Shown piece after piece: positions 52,566-60,500 of a stretch of DNA of 64,000 nucleotides (position 1 is the stretch's first letter; each line of letters begins with the position of its first letter). Made by a program: the position numbers and the translations under genes. The notes beneath the pieces are model-generated. The model was not told the DNA's origin. It made no database searches and was given only the letters and a program-made list of their open reading frames with translations. This DNA comes from Bin95 sp965220855 (GTDB taxonomy: Bacteria; Pseudomonadota; Alphaproteobacteria; Bin95): contig CBDCQY010000001.1 in NCBI GenBank assembly GCA_965220855.1, positions 496,001-560,000 on the forward strand. Reading direction: 5' to 3'.

Positions 52566-52977
52566 AATATTCGGACATGGATTCGTGCGAAATGATGGAA
52601 TTGCCGCGCACCATGGGGGAAAGGCCGCATCGCGCCTCCTTCCAGGGCGGCTCGGCGTGGGTGAGGTCGCTCAGCTGCTGGCCGCTGAATGCGCCATAGT
52701 GGTTCACGACGATATCGACGGACTCGCGCTCGCTGTCGGAAAGTCGGCCGGCGTCGCCCCGGACGGTCGAGATATGGAAGGAGCCGCGGTGGCGGCGATA
52801 GAGGTCCGGGCAGACCGGCCCGTTCGCCCACGCCTGAATGTCCCCTTCGAACAGAGGCTCCTCATCCCAGACGAGATGCCACGCCTGGGCGTAATAGACG
52901 AGCTTCTGCAGCTTCCAGGTCGTGATCTTCCCGGTCCGCGACAGGATATGCTCCGCCACATCGAAAACCGACGCCAT
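52552..52977 (-). CDS. Panacea (SocA-like, DUF4065) antitoxin
   Basis: 141 residues. FDVAEHILSRTGKITTWKLQ with KLVYYAQAWHLVWDEEPLFE is the Panacea domain start, and WANGPVCPDLYRRHRGSFHI, YGAFSGQQLSDLTHAEPPW and ISHESMSEYYG complete it. In Caulobacter SocA presents its toxin to ClpXP; in PanAT systems this domain neutralises many unrelated toxins directly. Start ATG 52977 has GGGGGA upstream. Divergent from dinG-like across a 125-base gap. Confidence 0.85.
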   Translation of the reverse strand: MASVFDVAEHILSRTGKITTWKLQKLVYYAQAWHLVWDEEPLFEGDIQAWANGPVCPDLYRRHRGSFHISTVRGDAGRLSDSERESVDIVVNHYGAFSGQQLSDLTHAEPPWKEARCGLSPMVRGNSIISHESMSEYYGAL

Positions 52978-53102
52978 GATCGTTCATCCCCCGGCGCTAT
53001 CGCCGCGCCCTTGCCAATATGGCGACGCCGGGCGGCGTTGACAAGCCCTGCCCGGCCGGCTCCGTTTCCCGATTTGGCGGAACCGCACTACAAGCGGGGC
53101 TT

Positions 53103-55841
53103 ATGGCTTCCGAGAGACGCATCCTGCTGCCGCGCGCGCCGGCCCTGGTGGCCAGCCCCGTGCGCGCCGTCTGGCTGGAGCGGGACGGCGAGGTGGCGGT
53201 GCTGGAGCCGGTCGAGGCGGCGGTGCGCGCCCGCGCCCGGCCGCCGCTGGTGGCGCACGGGGCCGCGACCGCGAAGCGGCTCGGCGCCGATGCGCGCAAC
53301 TGGCGCGCCCACGATCTGCTGGAACTCTACGCCTTCGTGCGCCCGGCGAGCTTCTGCCTGCCGACGCCGGGCGGGCTGGCGGAGGCCGTCGGCCTGCCGC
53401 GCCCGACCACGCTCACGCGCGGCGCGGAGGCGCTGTTTGCGGTCGCGCGCGCGCTGCTGGCCGAGCTTGTGCGCCTGGAGGACCGGGATGGCGTCGCCGC
53501 CGACCTGGCGGCGCGCGCGGCCGCGGCCGGCTGGCTCTGGGGGCCTTCCGTGCTGGCGGCGCTCGGCGCGAGCGGCGCGGGGCAGGGCGCGGGCTTCGCG
53601 GTCTGGGAGCGGCTGCCGCAATGGGCGGAGAGCGCGCCCGAGCCGCCGCCGGCGAGCCATGCGGTGGCCCCGGCCGAGGCCCGCCGGCGGCTCGCGGACA
53701 TGCTGGGACCCGAGGCCGAGGACCGGCCGGGCCAGGCCGACTACGCCTCGGCCGCCACCGCCGCCTTCCAGCCGCGCGAGCGCGCGGGCGAGCCTTGCAT
53801 GGTGATCGCCGAGGCCGGCACCGGCGTCGGCAAGACGCTCGGATATCTGGCCCCGGCCAGCCTCTGGGCGGAGCGCAACGAGGCCGCGGTCTGGGTCTCC
53901 ACCTACACCCGCAACCTCCAGCACCAGATCGACGGCGAGCTCGACCGGCTGTTTCCCGAGGCCGGGGAGAAGCGCCGCCGGGTGGTGCTGCGCAAGGGGC
54001 GGGAGAACTATCTCTGCCTGCTGAACCTGGAGGAGGCGGTGCGCGCCGGCGGGTCGCTGCTGCCCGGCGAGACGGCGGCGCTGGCGCTCACCGTGCGCTG
54101 GGCCGACGCCACCCGCGACGGCGACATGACCGGCGGCGACTTCCCGGCCTGGCTGCCGGACCTCGAAGGCGGCGCGCGCATCCGCAATCTGGGCGACCGG
54201 CGCGGCGAGTGCGTCTATTCCGCCTGCGCCCATTATCAGCGCTGCTTCATCGAGCGCGGCGTGCGCCGGGCGAGGCGCGCCGACCTGGTGATCGCCAATC
54301 ATGCGCTGGTGATGATGCAGGCGGCGCTCGGCGGGCTGGACGACGCCTGGCTGCCGACCCGCTATGTGTTCGACGAGGGCCACCATCTGTTCGAGGCCGC
54401 CGACGGCGCGTTTGCGGCCGAGCTTTCCGGCCGGGAGACGGCGGAGCTGCGCCGCTGGCTGCTGGGGGCGGAGGGCGGCGGCTCGCGGGCGCGGGGCCTG
54501 CGCCGGCGCGCCGAAGACCTGCTCGCCCCCGGCGAGGAAGGCGAGAAGGTGCTGGCGGCGGCGCTGCTGGCCGCCCGCGCCTTGCCGGCGGAAGGCTGGA
54601 TGGCGCGCCTCGGCGGCGAGGCGCCGGCGGGTCCGGCGGAGGCCTTTCTGGCGCTGGTCCGCCGGCAGGTGCTGGCGCGCGCCGCCGCGCAGGCCGGCGG
54701 GGCTTACGGGCTGGAATGCGACTGCCGCCCGCCGGTCGAGGGCCTGCTGGAGGCGGCCGAGGCGCTGGCGGAGGCGCTGGAGCGGCTCCGCGCGCCGCTG
54801 ATGGCGCTCCGCCGCGCCCTGCAGGCTCGGCTGGCGGAGGAGGCCGACGCGCTCGACAGCCGCGCCCGGCTTCGGATCGAGGCGCTGGCGCGCGCCTTGC
54901 AGCAGCGCGCCGGCATTCCGCTCAAGGCCTGGTCGGCGATGCTGACGGGGCTGGCCGAAGCGCCGGCGGAAGACTTTGTGGACTGGTTCGAGCTGGAGCG
55001 CGCGGGCGGGCGCGAGCGCGATGTGGCCATGCGCCGGCGCTGGATCGACCCCATGGCGCCCTTCGCCGAGGCGGTGGCGGCCCCGGCGCACGGCCTGCTG
55101 GTGACCTCCGCCACGCTCCGCGACGGCGCGCGGGAGGCGGAGGAAGCCTGGCGGACGGCGGAGATCCGCACCGGCGCGCGCCATCTGCCGGCTCCGGCGC
55201 TGCGCGCGGCCGCGCCCTCGCCCTTCGACTATCCGGCCCGCACGCGCGTGCTGGTGGTGACCGACGTGCGCCGCGACGCGCCGGAGCAGGTGGCGGGGGC
55301 CTGCGAGAGCCTCTTCCTGGCGTCGGGCGGCGGCGCGCTCGGCCTGTTCACGGCCATCGCCCGGCTGCGCGCCGCGCATGAGCGCCTCGCCCCGGCGCTC
55401 GACGCCGCCGGCATCCCGCTCTACGCCCAGCATGTGGATCGCATGGATGTGGCGACGCTGATCGACATTTTCCGCGCCGAGACGGATTCCTGCCTGCTCG
55501 GCACCGACGCGGTGCGCGACGGGGTGGATGTGCCGGGCCGGGCGCTCCGGTCGATCGTCTTCGACCGCGTGCCCTGGCCGCGCCCGACCATCCTGCACCG
55601 GGCGCGCCGGGCGCATTTCGGCGGGCGCGACTATGACGACATGCTGGCCCGGCTGCGGCTGCGCCAGGCCTTCGGGCGGCTGGTGCGCCGGCAGGACGAC
55701 CGGGGCGTGTTCGTGCTGCTGGACGCCCGCATGCCGTCCCGCCTCGCCGACGCCTTCCCCGAAGGTGTGGCCCCCGAGCGCGTCGGCATCGCCGAAGCCT
55801 GCGCCATAACCCGAGCCTTCCTCGCCGAGGATGCGCCATAG
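53103..55841 (+). CDS. ATP-dependent helicase, DinG/XPD-like
   Basis: 912 residues from ATG 53103 (an upstream GTG/ATG frame extension is not needed). Walker A VIAEAGTGVGKTLGYLAPAS, motif Ia STYTRNLQHQIDGELD, a four-Cys set between YLCLLNLEEA and GECVYSACAHYQRC typical of the Fe-S domain, Walker B RYVFDEGHHLFEAADG (DEGH, where the family standard is DEAH), VTSATLRDGA (motif III) and the C-terminal LRLRQAFGRLVRRQDDRGVF (motif VI). So it is an Fe-S superfamily 2 helicase of 5'-3' polarity. The N-terminal 200 residues are less conserved. Confidence 0.9.
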   Translation: MASERRILLPRAPALVASPVRAVWLERDGEVAVLEPVEAAVRARARPPLVAHGAATAKRLGADARNWRAHDLLELYAFVRPASFCLPTPGGLAEAVGLPRPTTLTRGAEALFAVARALLAELVRLEDRDGVAADLAARAAAAGWLWGPSVLAALGASGAGQGAGFAVWERLPQWAESAPEPPPASHAVAPAEARRRLADMLGPEAEDRPGQADYASAATAAFQPRERAGEPCMVIAEAGTGVGKTLGYLAPASLWAERNEAAVWVSTYTRNLQHQIDGELDRLFPEAGEKRRRVVLRKGRENYLCLLNLEEAVRAGGSLLPGETAALALTVRWADATRDGDMTGGDFPAWLPDLEGGARIRNLGDRRGECVYSACAHYQRCFIERGVRRARRADLVIANHALVMMQAALGGLDDAWLPTRYVFDEGHHLFEAADGAFAAELSGRETAELRRWLLGAEGGGSRARGLRRRAEDLLAPGEEGEKVLAAALLAARALPAEGWMARLGGEAPAGPAEAFLALVRRQVLARAAAQAGGAYGLECDCRPPVEGLLEAAEALAEALERLRAPLMALRRALQARLAEEADALDSRARLRIEALARALQQRAGIPLKAWSAMLTGLAEAPAEDFVDWFELERAGGRERDVAMRRRWIDPMAPFAEAVAAPAHGLLVTSATLRDGAREAEEAWRTAEIRTGARHLPAPALRAAAPSPFDYPARTRVLVVTDVRRDAPEQVAGACESLFLASGGGALGLFTAIARLRAAHERLAPALDAAGIPLYAQHVDRMDVATLIDIFRAETDSCLLGTDAVRDGVDVPGRALRSIVFDRVPWPRPTILHRARRAHFGGRDYDDMLARLRLRQAFGRLVRRQDDRGVFVLLDARMPSRLADAFPEGVAPERVGIAEACAITRAFLAEDAP

Positions 55842-55887
55842 GGCGCATAGGATTCTCGGTGCGAACGGCCGGGCTCGCATTTTTTGC

Positions 55888-55916
55888 TTGACAAGATGTG
55901 ACGTTTGAGGTATATA
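55888..55916 (+). promoter_or_regulatory. Strong sigma70-type promoter with inverted repeat
   Basis: TTGACA (55888-55893), 17-base spacer, TATATA (55911-55916): near-perfect consensus, rare in this GC-rich window. TTGAG (55905-55909) and CTCAA (55924-55928) form an inverted repeat around the -10, a possible operator. It serves the DUF4258-like gene. Confidence 0.75.
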
Positions 55917-56025
55917 GCCGACACTCAAGGTCAGATATAGGGAGGTGTCGTCTTGGCAAGTTGATGCGGGGAGTCCTGTCGAACCATCGTCTCAGCCTTT
56001 CTCAGAACTGTGCCCGGAGGAAGAC

Positions 56026-56403
56026 ATGGAATTGCTGCAAGGTCTGAAGATCACTCGGCATGCGGACGCTCGGATACGTCAGCGAGGTATGCGTGATGCA
56101 GATGTTGTTCTCTTGCTGCAGACGGCGACGCAAGTGAGGCCCGACGCCTACAGGCTTGACAAGCGGGACGCGCAATATGAAATCTCCAAGCGCAGACAAG
56201 AAATTCAGGATTTGGAGCGCCTTTCCGGATGTGTTGCCATCATTGAGAGCGGGCATCTTGTGACGATATACCCGTCAACAAAGTCGGGAAAGAAGTCTCG
56301 CGCCCGAGGTAAGCGCAGGCCGAAGGACGTCGCCGGTATTGACAAGCGCTATGTGGTGAAGGGTCGGTTGGTCTCCCGGAGTTGCGCGTTCAGCGGGAGA
56401 TGA
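56026..56403 (+). CDS. DUF4258-like protein
   Basis: 125 residues from ATG 56026, which has CGGAGG 5 bases upstream; a longer frame from 55945 starts inside the promoter leader and is less likely. GLKITRHADARIRQRGMRDA has the H-x2-x-R-x2-Q-R-G start common to DUF4258 and related small RNase-like proteins; SGCVAIIESGHLVTIYPSTK is the closing strand pair. Tail RARGKRRPKDVAGIDKRY is basic. Members are thought to be toxins or mobile-element cargo. Stands alone; the next gene is a decarboxylase-like gene. Confidence 0.55.
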   Translation: MELLQGLKITRHADARIRQRGMRDADVVLLLQTATQVRPDAYRLDKRDAQYEISKRRQEIQDLERLSGCVAIIESGHLVTIYPSTKSGKKSRARGKRRPKDVAGIDKRYVVKGRLVSRSCAFSGR

Positions 56404-56407
56404 CGCC

Positions 56408-57157
56408 ATGAGTAGCGGGAACGACCGGGAGGCGTTGCGGGCGAAGGGGGCGGCATTGGCGTCGGAGCTGGGTCTGGCTCCGCCCTCGGGCGCGCCGGGG
56501 CTGGAGGGTTTTGCGCTGGAGGCGGGCTTCGGGGCGCTTTGGGCCGATCCGGCGCTTCCCGTGGCGGATCGCATGGTGGCGGCGCTGACGGCGCTGGCGC
56601 TCAGGGACCGGCAGGCGGCGCTCGGCGCGCATGTCCGGGCCGCGCTTCGGGCGGGGCTGGAGGCGGCGGAGATTCGCGAGATATTCGTCCAGTGCGGGCT
56701 GTATGGCGGCCTGCCGCTGGCGGAGAACGCGCTCGCCACCGCCGCGCCGGTGCTGGGCGCGCCGGAGCCGGTCCCCGAGGACGAACGCGACCTCGCGGGG
56801 CTGGAGGGTGACGGGCGCGCCATGATGCGCCGGCTGCACGGACCCCGCGCCGAGACCGGCTACGCCGCGCCCGGCAATCCGGCCTCGGCCGGCCTCTACC
56901 ATGTCGCCATTCTCTGGGGCTATGGCGTCGTCTGGGAGCGGCCGGGCCTCTCGCATCGGCGGCGGATGATCGTGGCGCTGGCGAGCTTCGCGGCGCTGGG
57001 GCTGCCGGAGACGCTGGCCAAGTTCGCCGCCTCGGCGCGCGCCATGGGCCTCGCGCGCGCCGAGATCGCCGCCGCCATCGCCCAGACCGCGCCCTATGCG
57101 GGCTTCCCGCCCGCGCTCGCCGCCCTCGGCGCGGTCGCGGACGCGATCCGCGATTGA
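56408..57157 (+). CDS. Carboxymuconolactone decarboxylase family protein (double domain)
   Basis: 249 residues in two similar halves. First half: MVAALTALALRDRQAALGAH and AEIREIFVQCGLYGGLPLAE; second half: RRMIVALASFAALGLPETLA and AEIAAAIAQTAPYAGFPPAL. The first half has one cysteine (QCG) and no C-x2-C pair, so it is not an AhpD-type peroxidase. Resembles gamma-carboxymuconolactone decarboxylase relatives; substrate unknown. ATG 56408 is 4 bases after the DUF4258-like stop. Confidence 0.82.
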   Translation: MSSGNDREALRAKGAALASELGLAPPSGAPGLEGFALEAGFGALWADPALPVADRMVAALTALALRDRQAALGAHVRAALRAGLEAAEIREIFVQCGLYGGLPLAENALATAAPVLGAPEPVPEDERDLAGLEGDGRAMMRRLHGPRAETGYAAPGNPASAGLYHVAILWGYGVVWERPGLSHRRRMIVALASFAALGLPETLAKFAASARAMGLARAEIAAAIAQTAPYAGFPPALAALGAVADAIRD

Positions 57158-57257
57158 CGACGGGCCCGGAGTCGGTCAACAGTTGAGGCCCCGACAAGTC
57201 AGCTACCGACAGCCTTGCAACCTGGCGCAATTCGGATTTCTGAGCGACCCCAACAAA

Positions 57258-57380
57258 GTGAGGGGCGCGGACGAGCATTATGACACCATGGTCCTCGTTC
57301 AGGACTGCTCCGGCGTCTGGGACGTGGAGGACATCAAGGCGCTTCTGACCGGAATGCGGATCGTCCGCCCGGCGGCGTGA
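57258..57380 (+). CDS. Possible small orphan reading frame
   Basis: About 40 residues if GTG 57258 is the start: RGADEHYDTMVLVQDCSGVW then DVEDIKALLTGMRIV. The composition looks protein-like and unlike a random GC-rich shadow frame, and the frame is open further upstream. It may be a fragment of a lost gene. The rest of the 227-base gap (57158-57384) shows nothing I can name. Confidence 0.25.
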   Translation: MRGADEHYDTMVLVQDCSGVWDVEDIKALLTGMRIVRPAA

Positions 57381-57384
57381 GCGG

Positions 57385-58614
57385 TCAGACCGGTCTCGGG
57401 CTGAGGCCGAGGGTTCGGGAGCGGAGGTGCAGCAGGGCGACCAGGGCGAAATTCATGGCGTTGAAGCCCGCGCCCGCGAGAAAGGCCGGGGCGTAGGCGC
57501 CGGTCGCGTCGAAAATGCGCCCGGCCAGCCAGCCGCCGAGCGCCATGCCGAGCGCCGCAAAGAGATATTGCGCCGCGATCCGCCAGCCGATCTGCGAGAC
57601 CGGGAACCAGAGCCGCAGCAGCAGCGGATAGCAGGGCATGATGCCCGCAAAGCCCAGCCCGAACAGCGCCGCCGAGACATAGAGCGCCGTCAGGCTCTCC
57701 ACCTCTGCGAAGACCAGCATCATCGCGAACTGGCAGGCGGACGAGATCAGCAGCGTCGGCGCGGCCCCGATGCGGTCGGCCAGCATGCCGAAGGCGATGC
57801 GCGAGACGAAGCCCGCCACCATCAGCACCGACAAGAGCTCCGCCGCGCGCGCCGGCGCATGGCCGAGGTCGGTGGCGTGGCTCACCAGATGCACGATCGG
57901 CATCGCCATGGCGGCGCAGCAGCCGATGGAGGCGAGCCAGAGCGCGGCCTGCACCATGTCCGCCGGCCAGCCGAGCACCCGTCCGTCGCGGCCGCCGAGG
58001 CGCACCGGGCCGGGGGGCGCGGCCGGCGGCTTGCGGCGGATCGCCCAGACCAGCGGCAGCATGGTGCAGAAGGCGAAGGCCGCGAACCAGAAGAACGTGT
58101 CGCGCCAGCCCACAAGCGCAGTCATCCAGGTGGCCACCGGCGGCCAGATCGCACCCGACAGCCCCTGGCCCGACGCGATGACGGCGATCGCCAGCCCGCG
58201 CCGGCGGTCGAACCAGCGGGTGGCGTTGGCCACCAGCGGCGCGATCATCGCCGACTTGCCGAGCAGGCCGACCAGCAGCCCGTTGGCGATCCACAGGTCC
58301 CAGCGGCCCTCGGACTGGCTGACCGCCAGGCAGCCGAGGCAGAGCATCACCGAGCCGAACAGCACCGGCTGCAGGATGCCGCGCTTGTCCATCCACCAGC
58401 CCATGGCGACGCCGCCTATGCCGGTGCCGAGCATCAGCAGCGAATAGGCGAGCGAGGGCGCGGAGCGCCCGCTCTCCAGATCGGCGGCAATGGGCTTCAG
58501 CGTGACGAACAGCAAGTTGGGCGCGCCGAGCGCGATGCTGTTCAGCAGCAGCGAGGCCGCCACCACCCACCAGCCATAGCCGGTCTCGATGCTGGAAGGC
58601 GCGTGCGTGGACAA
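57385..58614 (-). CDS. Major facilitator superfamily transporter
   Basis: 409 residues if TTG 58614 is the start; no ATG or GTG lies in frame at the right place and the start is uncertain. Twelve membrane helices: GYGWWVVAASLLLNSIALGA, GGVAMGWWMDKRGILQP (G-x3-D-x2-G loop), VIASGQGLSGAIWPPVATWM, RIAFGMLADRIGAAPTLLIS. Oxalate/formate-antiporter-like monocarboxylate MFS wording. Substrate unknown. Just downstream of yqgE on the same strand. Confidence 0.87.
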   Translation of the reverse strand: MSTHAPSSIETGYGWWVVAASLLLNSIALGAPNLLFVTLKPIAADLESGRSAPSLAYSLLMLGTGIGGVAMGWWMDKRGILQPVLFGSVMLCLGCLAVSQSEGRWDLWIANGLLVGLLGKSAMIAPLVANATRWFDRRRGLAIAVIASGQGLSGAIWPPVATWMTALVGWRDTFFWFAAFAFCTMLPLVWAIRRKPPAAPPGPVRLGGRDGRVLGWPADMVQAALWLASIGCCAAMAMPIVHLVSHATDLGHAPARAAELLSVLMVAGFVSRIAFGMLADRIGAAPTLLISSACQFAMMLVFAEVESLTALYVSAALFGLGFAGIMPCYPLLLRLWFPVSQIGWRIAAQYLFAALGMALGGWLAGRIFDATGAYAPAFLAGAGFNAMNFALVALLHLRSRTLGLSPRPV

Positions 58615-58658
58615 GGGAAGGGGGAAGCGCCGCCGGCGGCTCGCCGCGTGGGCCGGCG

Positions 58659-59234
58659 TCAGGCCCGGCCGGCGAAGGAAGAGAGCATGGCGGCGTCCAC
58701 GCCCAGCTTGGCGATGGCGCGCGACCATTTGGACTCGAGCGCATCGTCGAACAGGATGTCGTGGTCCGCCGGGGCGGTCAGCCAACCGTTGGCCTGGATT
58801 TCGCCCTCCAGCTGTCCGGGCGCCCAGCCGGCGTAGCCGAGCGCCAGCAGCCGGGCGCGCGGGCCGTCGCCGGTGGCGATCGCCTTCAGCACGTCGATGG
58901 TCGCGGTCAGCCGGATATCGTCGGCCACCGCCATGGTGCCCTCGCGGTCGTAATCGTCGGTGTGCAGCACGAAGCCGCGCCCGGTCTCCACCGGGCCGCC
59001 GGAGAGGATCGGCATCCAGGCGTCGCTGTCCTCCACCCCGAGCTGCTCCAGCAGGTCGGAAAAGGACAGCGAATTCATGGACTTGTTGACCACCAGCCCC
59101 ATGGCGCCCTCCTCGCTGTGGGCGCACATATAGATCACCGTGCGCTCGAAGCGCGGGTCGCTCATGCTGGGCATGGCGATCAGCAACTGGCCGGTCAGCC
59201 AGTCGCCCGGCAATGTCGGTCCGGCTTGCGTCAT
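58659..59234 (-). CDS. yqgE: YqgE (DUF179) family protein
   Basis: 191 residues from ATG 59234 (an ATG four codons upstream at 59246 is in frame). TGQLLIAMPSMSDPRFERTV and YMCAHSEEGAMGLVVNKSMN, then LSGGPVETGRGFVLHTDDYD and LGYAGWAPGQLEGEIQANGW, all typical. Function not firmly known; a widespread cytoplasmic protein. Shares the short divergent gap with the sugar dehydrogenase gene. Confidence 0.92.
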   Translation of the reverse strand: MTQAGPTLPGDWLTGQLLIAMPSMSDPRFERTVIYMCAHSEEGAMGLVVNKSMNSLSFSDLLEQLGVEDSDAWMPILSGGPVETGRGFVLHTDDYDREGTMAVADDIRLTATIDVLKAIATGDGPRARLLALGYAGWAPGQLEGEIQANGWLTAPADHDILFDDALESKWSRAIAKLGVDAAMLSSFAGRA

Positions 59235-59294
59235 GGTCGCCACCATATCAGACTTCGCGCCCGGCAAGAAACGGCCCGAGAGGCGCCTTTCCCC

Positions 59295-60455
59295 ATGCGA
59301 CAGCTCCCGAAGCGCCTCGCCCTCATGCTCGCCGCCGCGCTGGCGCTCTTCTCCGCCGGCCGGGGCGCGGAGGCGGCGGATTGCTGCCTGGAGCGCCCGG
59401 CCCGGACGGCGCTTGCCGCCGAGGTGGTGGCGGACGGCCTCGACCATCCCTGGGGCATGGCCTTCCTGCCGGACGGCTCGATCCTGGTGACCGAGCGTTC
59501 GGGCGCGCTCCGCCGCGTGGCCGACGGCGCGGTCTCCGCCCCCATCGCCGGCCTGCCGCCGGTGGCCGATGTGGGCCAGGGCGGCCTGCTCGACATCGCG
59601 CTCGCGCCCGACTTCGCCGCGAGCCGGCTGCTGTTCCTCGCCTTCGCCGAGCCTTCGCAGAGCGGCCGCGCTTATGGAACCGCCGTCGCCCGCGCGCGGC
59701 TTTCGGCGGACGCCAGCCGGCTGGAGGCGCTCCGCATTATCTTCCGGGCCAATATCAAGAGCGCCGGCGGGCGCCATTTCGGCGCGCGGCTCAATTTCGC
59801 CCCGGACGGCGCGCTGTTCGTCACGCTCGGCGACCGCGGCCGGCAGATGCGCGCGCAGGACCCCTTCGACCATGCAGGCTCCGTGGTGCGCATCGACCGC
59901 GAGGGCCGCGCGCCGCCGGACAATCCCTTCGCAGACGGCAAAGAGGCGCTGCCGGAGATCTGGTCCATCGGCCACCGCAACGCCCAGGGCGCGGCCATCC
60001 ACCCGGAGACGGGCGAACTCTGGACACTCTCGCATGGCGCGGCCGGCGGCGACGAGGTGAATATCGCGCGCGCCGGACGGAACTACGGCTGGCCGCTGAT
60101 CTCTTACGGCTCCAACTATTCGGGCGCGCCTTTCGAGCGGGGCGCGGCCGCGCCCGGCCTGGAGCAGCCGGTCTATTACTGGGACCCCTCGATCGCGCCC
60201 TCGGGCCTCGCCTTCTACATGCCGGCGAAGCCGCTCATTCCCGACTGGCAAGGCTCGCTGCTCGCCGGCGCGCTGCGCGGCGCACATCTTTCCCGCCTGG
60301 TGCTCGACGGCGAGCGAGTCGTCGCCGAAGAACGCTATCTGGAAGACCGCTTCGGCCGCATCCGCGACGTCCGCACCGGCCCCGACGGCGCCGTCTGGCT
60401 CCTGACGGACGACAGCGACGGCCAGCTGATCCGCGTCGTCCAGGCCGGCGGGTAG
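59295..60455 (+). CDS. PQQ-dependent soluble aldose dehydrogenase-like protein
   Basis: 386 residues with a signal peptide (LPKRLALMLAAALALFSAGR then GAEAAD). Six-bladed propeller family marks: LDHPWGMAFLPDGSILVTER, VADVGQGGLLDIALAPDF, GGRHFGARLNFAPDGALFVT, EIWSIGHRNAQGAAIHPETG and DEVNIARAGRNYGWP, which carry the active His and PQQ-contacting residues. Oxidises aldoses in the periplasm if PQQ is supplied; no pqq genes are in the window. Some relatives have other roles. Confidence 0.88.
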   Translation: MRQLPKRLALMLAAALALFSAGRGAEAADCCLERPARTALAAEVVADGLDHPWGMAFLPDGSILVTERSGALRRVADGAVSAPIAGLPPVADVGQGGLLDIALAPDFAASRLLFLAFAEPSQSGRAYGTAVARARLSADASRLEALRIIFRANIKSAGGRHFGARLNFAPDGALFVTLGDRGRQMRAQDPFDHAGSVVRIDREGRAPPDNPFADGKEALPEIWSIGHRNAQGAAIHPETGELWTLSHGAAGGDEVNIARAGRNYGWPLISYGSNYSGAPFERGAAAPGLEQPVYYWDPSIAPSGLAFYMPAKPLIPDWQGSLLAGALRGAHLSRLVLDGERVVAEERYLEDRFGRIRDVRTGPDGAVWLLTDDSDGQLIRVVQAGG

Positions 60456-60500
60456 CCAAGCCGCCACCGCCGCCGCGATCCATGATATAGGCGGCGGGCG

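Noticed and set aside
55945..56025. Longer start for the DUF4258-like gene
   Set aside because: The extension has no ribosome-binding site and begins just after the promoter -10, while ATG 56026 has an ideal GGAGG.
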